Made by a program: the position numbers and the translations under genes. This document shows, in pieces, positions 1 to 7,944 of a stretch of DNA of 12,903 bases; positions within the stretch are counted from its first letter, which is position 1, and every line of letters starts with the position of its first letter. Origin of the DNA: Opacimonas sp964559075 (GTDB taxonomy: Bacteria; Pseudomonadota; Gammaproteobacteria; Enterobacterales; Alteromonadaceae); NCBI GenBank assembly GCA_964559075.1, contig CAZLGJ010000087.1:1-12903 (forward strand). Reading direction: 5' to 3'. A model generated the notes under the pieces. The model was given only the letters and a program-made list of their open reading frames with translations, searched no databases and was not told where the DNA came from.

Positions 1-938
1 TGTGTCTTTGTGTGCAAAATAAAATATTCTGTGCTGATTGTAAACCAGGCCTGTACATCTCGTTCTAGCGATACTGTATTGAGCACGGGTTCGTTAAAAA
101 ATAATTGAATGTCGTCGTAACCGCCCTCGGGTCGATTGGCGAGCAAGTTTTGTGCATCGGCCTCGCTGATGTTGAGCATTGCAGAGAGTAACAAGGCATC
201 TTCTTCGGTCAGAGTGTTAATATTGAGGGTCATGCTGTCATTGCCCGGCAAGACGCACACGTATTCAAGCAACGCGTTGATCCAACTGGGATCGACGCCG
301 TTGATCAAACGCAGCTCCGATACATCATATAGCAGGCGATTAGCCGCTAGGTGCGGATAGCGATTGCCGCGGTAGGTTTCGTCTTCGGCGCCGAGCTGTC
401 GCACCTGCTGGTCATCATCCAAAAAGTCCAATACGCTGTCTCGTACCACTTCGGCATTGTAGGTATCGTTGCCATTGACGCGTCGCACCAGCTCAGTAAA
501 CGCATTTTGCAGCGGCGTGTATTGTGAATTATTGGATGGCACGATCTCAGTTGCCTGAGACGGATCATCGTTATTTGCAGCATTGCCCGCTGGCATGGTT
601 TGTAACAGCGCGTTGAGATTGAAGCACGCTTGAGCGTCACTTAGCTGCGCTTCAATGAGGCCATTTTCGATGGGGTAGGCAACGGGCTCAATCCACGGCT
701 GCTGCAAGTGAATGCGACCGTCATCGAGTTTGTAGATATCGCGAAGCGCTACTTGTGCATAGCTTTCTGCCCCCAGAGTATACCAGTAGGCCTGAGCTTG
801 CCCCTTGAGGTTAGCGCTGCGCTGTCCTTGCAGCTGCAGCGAGACACCCATTTGCGTCGCAATAATGCTCACCAGTGCCACAATAAACAACACGATGAGT
901 AACGCCGCCCCCTGTTGATGGCTCGGTCTACTAGTCAT
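1..938 (-). CDS. gspK: Type II secretion minor pseudopilin GspK (3' end cut by window edge)
   Basis: GspK is the large minor pseudopilin thought to cap the tip of the T2SS pseudopilus together with GspI and GspJ. The frame opens at an ATG (938-936) and stays open to base 1, giving 312 residues; family members are usually about 320-340, so only the C-terminus is missing. The leader ends SHQQG at residue 10 and is followed by the hydrophobic stretch AALLIVLFIVAL. Position +5 after the cleavage glycine is Ile, not Glu, which is the hallmark separating GspK from the other pseudopilins. Further family signatures are ACFNLNAL, a DFLDDD acidic stretch, AANRLLYDVSELRLI and YVCVLP. The two cysteines in these motifs probably form the conserved disulfide, and the acidic loop is where GspK binds calcium. 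The start overlaps the end of gspJ by 8 bp, and CGGAG lies 7 nt upstream of the ATG as a ribosome binding site. Confidence 0.93.
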   Translation of the reverse strand, partial: MTSRPSHQQGAALLIVLFIVALVSIIATQMGVSLQLQGQRSANLKGQAQAYWYTLGAESYAQVALRDIYKLDDGRIHLQQPWIEPVAYPIENGLIEAQLSDAQACFNLNALLQTMPAGNAANNDDPSQATEIVPSNNSQYTPLQNAFTELVRRVNGNDTYNAEVVRDSVLDFLDDDQQVRQLGAEDETYRGNRYPHLAANRLLYDVSELRLINGVDPSWINALLEYVCVLPGNDSMTLNINTLTEEDALLLSAMLNISEADAQNLLANRPEGGYDDIQLFFNEPVLNTVSLERDVQAWFTISTEYFILHTKT

Positions 939-1620
939 TGCCGCGCTCCGTAAAAGATGAGCTGGGTGGTGTAGAAGTCGAGCCTGACGCTGGTGTTGGT
1001 GCAGGCGGTGACAGGAGCGCAAACTCACGGCGCAGCACGCCAAATTCTGTTGAGGTCAGGGTGATGGCAATCCCTTTGGGAAGTACCGTGCCGCGATAGG
1101 CACTTTCCCAACGAATGTCGTTTTGCCCATCAGTGCCGAGTGTGTATTCGATGGTCAGATCTTCAATGTTGTCTAGCAAGATACGGACTTTGGGTTCGGT
1201 GTTGGTGACATTGTCCACAAACTGAGTATAAATTCGTTCAAGCTGATAATCGCTATTGAGACGATAACCAACGCTTTGTAAGGTTGCTCGAGGCAAACGC
1301 TGCTGCGGATTGGCCCAGCCGTTTCGCGAAAAAAGCACGCCGTCAGCCAGTGAATCAGCCACGCCTTTGCCTCCTTGCAGTACCACATCATTTGTTTGTC
1401 CTTGCACCCTAGGTGCAAGCGGAATGGCTTGAGTCATATCTTGTTCGATAATCAGCATGGCGCGCTGTAATTTTTCGAGTTGGGATAGCGAGGCTGCCGA
1501 GTCATCCGCAGAAGCAATCACGTTTGATAATACGGTGCCGGATGCCACGGCAATTATCGCAAAAATTGCCACCGCGACGAGAATTTCAATCAGGGTAAAA
1601 CCACGCTGCACTGCTTTCAT
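931..1620 (-). CDS. gspJ: Type II secretion minor pseudopilin GspJ
   Basis: GspJ is a minor pseudopilin that forms the tip complex with GspI and GspK and primes pseudopilus assembly in the inner membrane. The 229-residue protein begins MKAVQRG, followed by FTLIEILVAVAIFAII. This is a class III prepilin leader with cleavage expected after Gly7 and the conserved Glu at mature position +5. The body holds the family pattern of a long helix (around residues 40-60, LEKLQRAMLIIEQDMTQAI) and beta-rich segments including VGYRLNSDYQLERIY and LLDNIEDLTIEYT. The last ~25 residues are a low-complexity Pro/Ser/Thr tail, probably disordered. The start shares one base with the gspI stop (TAATG) and has no clear Shine-Dalgarno sequence, so translation is probably coupled to gspI. 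Neighbours I and K make the assignment firm. Confidence 0.94.
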   Translation of the reverse strand: MKAVQRGFTLIEILVAVAIFAIIAVASGTVLSNVIASADDSAASLSQLEKLQRAMLIIEQDMTQAIPLAPRVQGQTNDVVLQGGKGVADSLADGVLFSRNGWANPQQRLPRATLQSVGYRLNSDYQLERIYTQFVDNVTNTEPKVRILLDNIEDLTIEYTLGTDGQNDIRWESAYRGTVLPKGIAITLTSTEFGVLRREFALLSPPAPTPASGSTSTPPSSSFTERGND

Positions 1621-2003
1621 TAGAAGGCACCAGTGGGATTAGGCGGAGCAAATAGCCCGCTCACATCAGTGATAGTGCGTTTAAATTCAGGATCTAAACC
1701 GACTACCACGCGGACCTGAACGAGATCATCGAGCGGGGTTTTGCTCACGTCTTGACGCCAATACCAAGTACGGTCGAGCATGGTGACTTCACCTTTGCGC
1801 TGATGCTTAAGTGGCCACTGCTGTTCGATATGGATTTGGTTCAAGCGGTTTTGCGCGACATAAGAGGCAAACGTAATTTGTTTGATCTGATTGACGCCAA
1901 CGAGGTTATCACTGGTTGCTTTGAGCACAGCCACGGCAGTGAGGCCAAAGATCAACAGTGCCACCATGACTTCAATCAGGGTCAATCCCGCCTGCTGTTT
2001 CAT
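1620..2003 (-). CDS. gspI: Type II secretion minor pseudopilin GspI
   Basis: GspI is the small minor pseudopilin that initiates the GspI-J-K tip complex. The 127-residue length is typical of the family. The leader MKQQAG precedes LTLIEVMVALLIFGLTAVAVL, giving peptidase cleavage after Gly6 and Glu at mature +5. The segment that follows, ASYVAQNRLNQI, matches the conserved A.wvA.nrl pattern of GspI. Downstream, RTWYWRQDV and LVQVRVVV match the later beta strands. The start codon overlaps the gspH stop in an ATGA arrangement and is preceded by a strong GGAGGA ribosome binding site about 6 nt away, the clearest in this operon. The next gene, gspJ, begins at the last base of its stop codon. Confidence 0.94.
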   Translation of the reverse strand: MKQQAGLTLIEVMVALLIFGLTAVAVLKATSDNLVGVNQIKQITFASYVAQNRLNQIHIEQQWPLKHQRKGEVTMLDRTWYWRQDVSKTPLDDLVQVRVVVGLDPEFKRTITDVSGLFAPPNPTGAF

Positions 2004-2626
2004 TCGTTATCCTCCACAACCGTCACAGGCAAAAAGCCCATGCCGCGAACGGCAAGCGGGAGAACTGGACGCTCGCTGGCGGACAAGGTTGTAGTGTCAA
2101 ACGCGCGGCCGCGAAAGGTGAATACCAGCTCCCAATCGCCAATTTCTCCGCTGGGGTAGAGGAACAGATCAGGCGGCGGTGGCGGTATATCTTCTTCTTT
2201 GCCAATTTGCACGCCGTCGTTCGCCACAGAGAGGCTTTCGTCAAACAAACTGCCGCCATCAAACAACGAGTCCTCATTTTGCCACTCCAGCCCATCAAGA
2301 CGCAATTCAGTAGTAATACTCTCTGGTAGCGCATGCTCAGCCATCCAATCTTGAGTGTCGAGCGCTTCCCATTCCTGTTGGTCGTTGAGTTCGACAAAGG
2401 CGTAGCTGTTATTGCGAGGATCAAAGCGCACACCAAGCATGCTTTGGTTGAGTACGGCGTAGTCAGATGCCATTGACACACTGACCATAAAACGGTTGGC
2501 GGCGCGCTCAAGCTGCTCGGCAGGTCCCTCACGAAACGGATTAATGATGATCATGCTGGCAACCATTCCCATGATTAGTAGCACCAACATGACTTCAATC
2601 AGGGTAAACCCGCGCTGCACTTGCAT
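2000..2626 (-). CDS. gspH: Type II secretion minor pseudopilin GspH
   Basis: GspH is a minor pseudopilin placed between the GspI-J-K tip and the GspG filament. I chose the ATG at 2626 (208 residues): it gives a compact leader, MQVQRG, ahead of FTLIEVMLVLLIMGMVASMII, with cleavage after Gly6 and Glu at mature +5. The frame continues upstream through GTG (2632, 2629) and TTG (2635) codons, which could add up to three residues. The conserved GspH segment RAANRFMVSVSMASDYAVLN is present, as is the C-terminal region LPLAVRGMGFLPV. Between about residues 115 and 155 there is an acidic stretch followed by a five-proline run (around residue 148), probably a surface loop. The length is at the upper end of what I know for GspH. 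The end overlaps gspI by 4 bp, and a 19-bp gap separates the chosen start from gspG. Confidence 0.9.
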   Translation of the reverse strand: MQVQRGFTLIEVMLVLLIMGMVASMIIINPFREGPAEQLERAANRFMVSVSMASDYAVLNQSMLGVRFDPRNNSYAFVELNDQQEWEALDTQDWMAEHALPESITTELRLDGLEWQNEDSLFDGGSLFDESLSVANDGVQIGKEEDIPPPPPDLFLYPSGEIGDWELVFTFRGRAFDTTTLSASERPVLPLAVRGMGFLPVTVVEDNE

Positions 2627-2645
2627 CACCACCAAAGGTCACTAA

Positions 2646-3092
2646 TTAGTTGAGGTAGTCGTTGAGATTCCAGGTGCCGATATCGTCATCAGTACCGGGC
2701 TCGCGATCAGGACCGTAAGAAAAAATATCGACCATGCCAACTTCACCTGGGCTGATCAGTTGGTAGTCATTACCCCAAGGATCTTTTGGCAAACGCTTAA
2801 TGAAACCGCCGGCAGGATAATTGCGCGGGATGGGATCGATGTTAGGTTCACTGACCAAAGACTCCAAGCCTTGTTCGGTGGTGGGAAAGGTGTTGGTCGC
2901 CAAGCGATAGCGCTCAATGGCGCTTTCCAGTGACTGAATATCGACAGCGGCCTTTTTGAGCTGTGCGGTATCTTGGTTACCGAGAATCTGTGGAGCAACA
3001 ATTGACGCCATAATCCCGATGATGAGTAACACCACCATGACTTCAATCAAACTAAAACCACGTGCGCGACGTGCATAAGAGGCATTTTTCAT
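2646..3092 (-). CDS. gspG: Type II secretion major pseudopilin GspG
   Basis: GspG is the major pseudopilin that polymerises into the periplasmic piston of the T2SS. The 148-residue protein has the leader MKNASYARRARG, then FSLIEVMVVLLIIGIMASIV, so peptidase cleavage is after Gly12 with Glu at mature +5. Family-specific motifs follow: TTEQGLESLV (71-80), FIKRLPKDPWGNDYQL (97-112) and the C-terminal FSYGPDREPGTDDDIGTWNL (125-144). The last corresponds to the calcium-binding loop that stabilises the filament in characterised GspG proteins; the Asp residues at 135-137 are the likely ligands. The start shares one base with the gspF stop (TAATG) and has little Shine-Dalgarno character, even though the product is expected to be the most abundant of the operon. 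Confidence 0.96.
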   Translation of the reverse strand: MKNASYARRARGFSLIEVMVVLLIIGIMASIVAPQILGNQDTAQLKKAAVDIQSLESAIERYRLATNTFPTTEQGLESLVSEPNIDPIPRNYPAGGFIKRLPKDPWGNDYQLISPGEVGMVDIFSYGPDREPGTDDDIGTWNLNDYLN

Positions 3093-4321
3093 TACAAATT
3101 CACCATGCTGTTTAATGCTAAAATAGGTTGTAAGATGGCCAAGACAATAAACAATACAATACTTGCCATCAATACGATGAGGATGGGTTCGAAGACTTTT
3201 AAGCTGATGTTGACCAAGCTTTCAAACTCTCGGTCTTGATTATCCGCGGCGCGGGCTAGCATATCTTGCAACTCACCCGATTTTTCGCCCGCCGCGATCA
3301 TGTGCATCATCATTGGCGGAAAAATTTTAGTGCGCTCAAGGGCGGAGCGCAAGCTGGCACCTTCTTTGACCTGTATGGCTGCAGCGCCAACTTCTTGTTT
3401 GATAAACCGGTTGCCGAGTACGTCAGAGGCGATCCGCATGGCTTCGAGTAATGGTACGGCACTGGCCGTCAAAATCGATAGCGTGCGCGCAAAACGGGCG
3501 GTATTTAAGCCTCTGTTGACCCGGCCGATCAGCGGCACGTTTAACAACCATTGATGGTAGCGTAGCTGTACATGCGGTAGACGCAAGATGCGCTTGATAG
3601 CAATACCCAATACAATGATCAGCACAGCCATGACAAGCCCGTGATCGCGCACAAAGGCGCTGACATTCATTAAGATCTGGGTGATGGTGGGCAGGTTTTG
3701 TCCCATGTGGTCAAACTGACCAACGATTTTGGGCACGACCACCGTTAATAGCATCACCACAATCCCAGCGGCAAACACCAGCATGATCAGCGGATACACC
3801 ATGGCCTGAATGATTTGTGATCGGGTTTTTTCGCGCGCTTCGGTATAGTCAGCCAATCGGTTGAGCACAGTATCTAAGTGCCCGGATTTTTCACCTGCAG
3901 CAACCATGGCAATAAATAGCTCATCAAACACTGAGGGAAATTCGGCCATGGCATCAGCCAGCGTGAAGCCTTCAACAATGCGCGAGCGCACTGCCATGAG
4001 CATTTTTTTGTGCTTGGCTTTTTCAGCTTGGGCGGCAACAGCATAAAGTGCCTCTTCAAGTGGCAGTGCCGACTCGACCAGCGTGGCTAATTGGCGGGTT
4101 AACAATGCCAGTTCACTGGCACTGATGCGGTGGCTGGCAACAAGATTTGTCCAAAACGCCCCTTGTGGTTTGTTGGGGCTATCTTTGACCGCCTCAACCG
4201 CGACCGGGATCAGCTGTTGTTCGCGCAGCTGTGCACGAATTTGACGGGGATTATCGCCTTCGAGCACGCCTTTTTTGGTTTTGCCGGCGAGATCGAGTGC
4301 TTCATACGCAAAGGCTGCCAT
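3092..4321 (-). CDS. gspF: Type II secretion inner-membrane platform protein GspF
   Basis: GspF is the polytopic inner-membrane core of the assembly platform; it contacts the ATPase GspE and is thought to help pull pseudopilins into the growing filament. The 409-residue length is normal. Two copies of the T2SF domain are visible, at about residues 72-195 and 275-400. Each carries the GEKSG signature (143-147 and 345-349), followed by L at +2. Three hydrophobic segments, at about 172-197, 228-243 and 378-402, fit the three-helix topology with cytoplasmic domains. The N-terminus MAAFAYEALD.AGK and the segment LREQQLIPV are typical of GspF. The ATG is preceded by GAGGAA 8 nt upstream, and only 5 bp separate it from the gspE stop. 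Confidence 0.96.
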   Translation of the reverse strand: MAAFAYEALDLAGKTKKGVLEGDNPRQIRAQLREQQLIPVAVEAVKDSPNKPQGAFWTNLVASHRISASELALLTRQLATLVESALPLEEALYAVAAQAEKAKHKKMLMAVRSRIVEGFTLADAMAEFPSVFDELFIAMVAAGEKSGHLDTVLNRLADYTEAREKTRSQIIQAMVYPLIMLVFAAGIVVMLLTVVVPKIVGQFDHMGQNLPTITQILMNVSAFVRDHGLVMAVLIIVLGIAIKRILRLPHVQLRYHQWLLNVPLIGRVNRGLNTARFARTLSILTASAVPLLEAMRIASDVLGNRFIKQEVGAAAIQVKEGASLRSALERTKIFPPMMMHMIAAGEKSGELQDMLARAADNQDREFESLVNISLKVFEPILIVLMASIVLFIVLAILQPILALNSMVNL

Positions 4322-4326
4322 TGCAC

Positions 4327-5868
4327 TTATTCCTCGCGCGTTACGCGCAATACTTCTTCTAAAGAGGTTTTGCCCGCGAGTATTTTGCTCACGCCATCGT
4401 GGCGAATTGAGGGGGTGTGCTGACGCAAATACTTTTCGATGGCCTGCTCGCCTTTACCATCGTGGATCAGGCTGCGAATGGTATCATCGACCACGAGCAT
4501 TTCGTGGATCCCGGTTCTGCCCTTATAGCCGGTGTGATTGCACGCTACACAACCACGCGCTTGATAAATGGTCGTACCCGCCGGAGCGTGGTTCAGCAGT
4601 GCTGCTTCTTGTTCGGTGGCGCTGTGTGGCACCTTGCATTCATCGCATAAAGTACGCACTAAACGCTGAGAAAGCACGCCGAGCAATGACGAGGATAACA
4701 AAAACGGCTCAATCCCCATGTCTTCCATACGCGTTATCGCACCTGCTGCGGTATTGGTGTGCAGCGTCGACATCACCAAGTGACCGGTCAATGAGGCTTG
4801 GACTGCAATCTGTGCCGTTTCCAAGTCACGGATCTCACCGACCATGACAACATCGGGGTCTTGACGCAAAATCGCGCGCAAACCACGCGCAAAGGTCATA
4901 TCGACTTTTGGATTGACTTGAGTTTGGCCAATGCCGGGAATATCAAATTCGATAGGGTCTTCCACGGTGAGGATATTACGGTCTTTAGCGTTTAGCTCCG
5001 TTAAGCCGGCATATAGCGTGGTTGATTTACCTGAACCGGTTGGACCGGTGACGAGAATAATACCGTGCGGTTTCCGGATCAGGTTGGCAAACTCATCACG
5101 GTTATTGCGGGTCATGCCCAAATCCTCGAGATTTAAACGCGCGTTGTTTTTGTCAAGCAAACGCAATACCACGCGTTCGCCGTGGCTTGATGGCATCGTA
5201 GACACCCGCACGTCAACCGCGCGGCCACCAATGCGCAAGGCGATACGACCATCTTGCGGGACGCGTTTTTCTGCGATATCAAGTCGCGCCATGACTTTGA
5301 TCCGCGATACTAACATGGTCGACATTTTACGATTGGGTTTGAGGATCTCGCGCAGCACACCGTCTACCCGAAAGCGCACAACGAGCTGGCTTTCAAAGGT
5401 TTCAATGTGAATATCCGACGCGCCTTCTTTGATCGCTTCACCAAGTAGCGCGTTGATCAGTTTAATGATCGGCGCATCGTCTTCGGTTTCTAGCAGATCT
5501 TCAGTTTCGGTCAAATCTTCAGCTAGAGCAAACAAATCAGACTCGTTGCCAATATCTTCCATTAGCTGTTTGGCCTCGGATGAATCACGCTGATAGCTGG
5601 TCGTCAGTAACTCTTCAAAGCGCGTTTCACTCACCGGCTGGAGGCGGAACGGCTGCGCCAATACGCGTCTTACTTCGGCGACAATGTGCGGGGAAGTTTG
5701 TTCGGTGACATATAAATCGGGCAGTTTTTCAGCTTGTTGTTGACTGCCGAGCACATCTAGCAGCACGCGGTGCCGTTTGGCAAAACCAAAGCTCAAATGA
5801 ACATCTGCTGGATGCGATTCTTCGCTAGTTTCAATCAAATCTGAAGGGGTCAGTGCCTGCTCCGTCAT
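4327..5868 (-). CDS. gspE: Type II secretion cytoplasmic ATPase GspE
   Basis: GspE is the hexameric ATPase that powers pseudopilus assembly from the cytoplasmic side, docking on GspL and GspF. The 513 residues hold an N-terminal GspE_N-type region (about 20-125) and an N2 domain with SDIHIE at 151-156. The RecA-like motor carries a Walker A GPTGSGKST at 275-283 (Lys281), an Asp box near TVEDPIEF (301-308), a Walker B around DPDVVMVGEIRD (337-348) and a His box near STLHTN (367-372). The C-terminal zinc-binding module is intact, with Cys408-x2-Cys411 and Cys440-x2-Cys443. That tetracysteine module, together with the neighbours, separates GspE from the related pilus retraction ATPases. The gene starts 5 bp after gspD. 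No key residue is missing. Confidence 0.97.
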   Translation of the reverse strand: MTEQALTPSDLIETSEESHPADVHLSFGFAKRHRVLLDVLGSQQQAEKLPDLYVTEQTSPHIVAEVRRVLAQPFRLQPVSETRFEELLTTSYQRDSSEAKQLMEDIGNESDLFALAEDLTETEDLLETEDDAPIIKLINALLGEAIKEGASDIHIETFESQLVVRFRVDGVLREILKPNRKMSTMLVSRIKVMARLDIAEKRVPQDGRIALRIGGRAVDVRVSTMPSSHGERVVLRLLDKNNARLNLEDLGMTRNNRDEFANLIRKPHGIILVTGPTGSGKSTTLYAGLTELNAKDRNILTVEDPIEFDIPGIGQTQVNPKVDMTFARGLRAILRQDPDVVMVGEIRDLETAQIAVQASLTGHLVMSTLHTNTAAGAITRMEDMGIEPFLLSSSLLGVLSQRLVRTLCDECKVPHSATEQEAALLNHAPAGTTIYQARGCVACNHTGYKGRTGIHEMLVVDDTIRSLIHDGKGEQAIEKYLRQHTPSIRHDGVSKILAGKTSLEEVLRVTREE

Positions 5869-5873
5869 GGTGA

Positions 5874-7931
5874 TTACTCTTTGTTTTCCGTTTGACCAGA
5901 TTGCTGCAGCTGATATTCCTCAAACGACGGTGGCAAGGCTAACTTATCATCCCACGCCGGTAGCTGCGGTCCTTTGGTGAATGGCATCAATGGTATACCA
6001 TCGGCCTGACGGTCAAGCTGCTGCGCGCGGATATAGTTGTATTTGCGGTGTGAAATTTCATTCATCGTCGCTGCATCGCGCACAATTGTTGGGCGCAAAA
6101 ACACCATCAGGTTGCGCTTGCGTTTGTTGGTCGAAGTTGATTTGAACAAGTTACCGACCACTGGGATATCGCCAAGGAGCGGGACTTTACTGACACTTTC
6201 TTGCACTTCTTCATCAATTAAGCCGCCTAACACGATAGTGCCGCCATCATCGACAATCACCGTGGTTTTGATTTCACGTTTGTTGATCGAAATATCTACC
6301 GCTGTGGCACCGCTAACACTTGATACTTCTTGTTCAATGAGTAACTGTACTGCGTTGCCTTCGTTAATTTGTGGCGTGACTTTAAGCTTGATCCCCACTT
6401 CCTCGCGGTCCACAGATTGCGTTTGTACTTGGTTGGCCGATGCCGAAGAAATCGCGCCCAAGATAGGCACTTCTTGACCGACAATAAAGAAGGCCTCTTC
6501 ATTATCCATCGTGGTTAGATGTGGTGTAGCTAGGATATTGGAATTGGTATCGTTAGATACGGCTTGGACAACCGCGCCCCAGCCATTTTCGATGATCCCC
6601 GCAATCATGCCGTTGGCACCACCTAATAGTCGTGCTAAAGGCTCTACATTGCCTTCAATCGTGTCGCTGGAACTAACTACTTCACCGTTGGCAGTAATAT
6701 TGGTGCGGTTAACCTCGCGATCTTCAGCTTGACGCGCGGCGACAGCTAATGCGCCTACGCCAGCGACGCCGTTGGTGAACTGCGTGCCGCCGCCTTCTTC
6801 AGAAAGAAACTGGACGCCGAGCGTGGTGCCGTCGCCTTCAAACACTTCCACGATAATGGCTTCGACCTGCACTTGTGCGCGGCGAATATCGAGCTGGCGG
6901 ATCACTTCTTCAAGCGAGCGCATCATGTCCGGCTCAGCGGTGATGACCAGCGAGTTGGAATCTTCATGCGCATCGATGCTCACATCGCGCTCGTTGCTGT
7001 TGCGCGTTTTGGAGCCGCCGGCTTCTTCTGCCTGGATGGTTTTGGACACCCCTTCTAACACCTTGACCAAATCTTCTGCTTTGGCGTAGTTGAGAAAAAT
7101 CACGCGGGTATTGCCGCTGGTTTCAAGCTCTTGGTCCATGCGCATGACTAAGTTCACCAAGCGCTGGCGTGCCTTGCTGTCGCCAGACACAATCACCGAG
7201 TTGGTTCGGTCGTCTGCGACTATTCGCGGCGCTGCTTTACCGGTATTTTGCGCCTTTGCTTGCGAGTTATTGATAGAGTCGATGATGCGCACCATTTCAG
7301 AGGCCGAGGCAAATTTAAGCTTAACGATTTCGACATCTTCATCACCGGCGCGGTCGACACGCTCGATGATCTCGACTAAACGGTTAATCGTGGCGGCACG
7401 ACCGGTCAGCATAATGACATTGGAGGCATCGTGACTAACTACGTTACCCGCACCCTGGGTATCGTTGAGCTGACGCAATAAAGGCGCAAGCTCTCTCACC
7501 GGAACGTTATACAGCGGCACCACGCGAGTGATCATTTCATCACCGTTGAGTAAATCATCTTCAACTACAGGTAAATTAGCGTTTTTGGCGTCTTTTGAGC
7601 GAATGACTTTAAGCACCCCGTTGGGCATCTCGATGACCGCAAAATCATAAACCTCAAGTACGTTTAAGAAGAATTGGTAGTACTGCGCTTCACTTAATAA
7701 ATCGTAACTGCGTACCGAAATTTTGCCGCGCACGTTGGGGTCGACAATGATGGTTTTTTTGAGGTTTTTGCCTACGATAGCAATGAATTCGTTAATATCG
7801 GTATTTTTGAAATTTGGCGAATATTGCGCTTGGGCGTAACTAGGTTGAGAAGAAACGGTCACACCTACAGCAAGACTTAGCGCGGCGGCTAGGCATAAAG
7901 TGCGAAGATAAGACGATGAAGATGAAAACAT
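5874..7931 (-). CDS. gspD: Type II secretion outer-membrane secretin GspD
   Basis: GspD forms the multimeric outer-membrane channel through which folded substrates exit. The 685-residue precursor starts with a Sec signal peptide whose hydrophobic core lies at about residues 11-28; the likely cleavage site follows SYAQA at residue 35. Then come the periplasmic ring domains N0 (about 36-115, NFKNTDINEFI onward), N1 (about 134-195), N2 (about 200-268) and N3 (about 275-350, with an inserted Glu/Lys/Ser-rich loop near 300-315). The secretin barrel domain spans about 355-617 and carries the diagnostic VPLLGDIPVVGNLF at 583-596. A Gln- and Glu-rich tail of about 65 residues follows and may be the region that binds a pilotin. 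The ATG has AGGG about 7 nt upstream and lies 13 bp downstream of gspC. Confidence 0.97.
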   Translation of the reverse strand: MFSSSSSYLRTLCLAAALSLAVGVTVSSQPSYAQAQYSPNFKNTDINEFIAIVGKNLKKTIIVDPNVRGKISVRSYDLLSEAQYYQFFLNVLEVYDFAVIEMPNGVLKVIRSKDAKNANLPVVEDDLLNGDEMITRVVPLYNVPVRELAPLLRQLNDTQGAGNVVSHDASNVIMLTGRAATINRLVEIIERVDRAGDEDVEIVKLKFASASEMVRIIDSINNSQAKAQNTGKAAPRIVADDRTNSVIVSGDSKARQRLVNLVMRMDQELETSGNTRVIFLNYAKAEDLVKVLEGVSKTIQAEEAGGSKTRNSNERDVSIDAHEDSNSLVITAEPDMMRSLEEVIRQLDIRRAQVQVEAIIVEVFEGDGTTLGVQFLSEEGGGTQFTNGVAGVGALAVAARQAEDREVNRTNITANGEVVSSSDTIEGNVEPLARLLGGANGMIAGIIENGWGAVVQAVSNDTNSNILATPHLTTMDNEEAFFIVGQEVPILGAISSASANQVQTQSVDREEVGIKLKVTPQINEGNAVQLLIEQEVSSVSGATAVDISINKREIKTTVIVDDGGTIVLGGLIDEEVQESVSKVPLLGDIPVVGNLFKSTSTNKRKRNLMVFLRPTIVRDAATMNEISHRKYNYIRAQQLDRQADGIPLMPFTKGPQLPAWDDKLALPPSFEEYQLQQSGQTENKE

Positions 7932-7944
7932 AAAGTTACCCTAA

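Noticed and set aside
1752..2159. 135-residue plus-strand open frame opposite gspI and gspH
   Set aside because: It lies wholly antisense to two firmly identified pseudopilin genes and its translation has no family-like pattern. The other long antisense frames opposite gspE, gspD and envZ were rejected on the same grounds.
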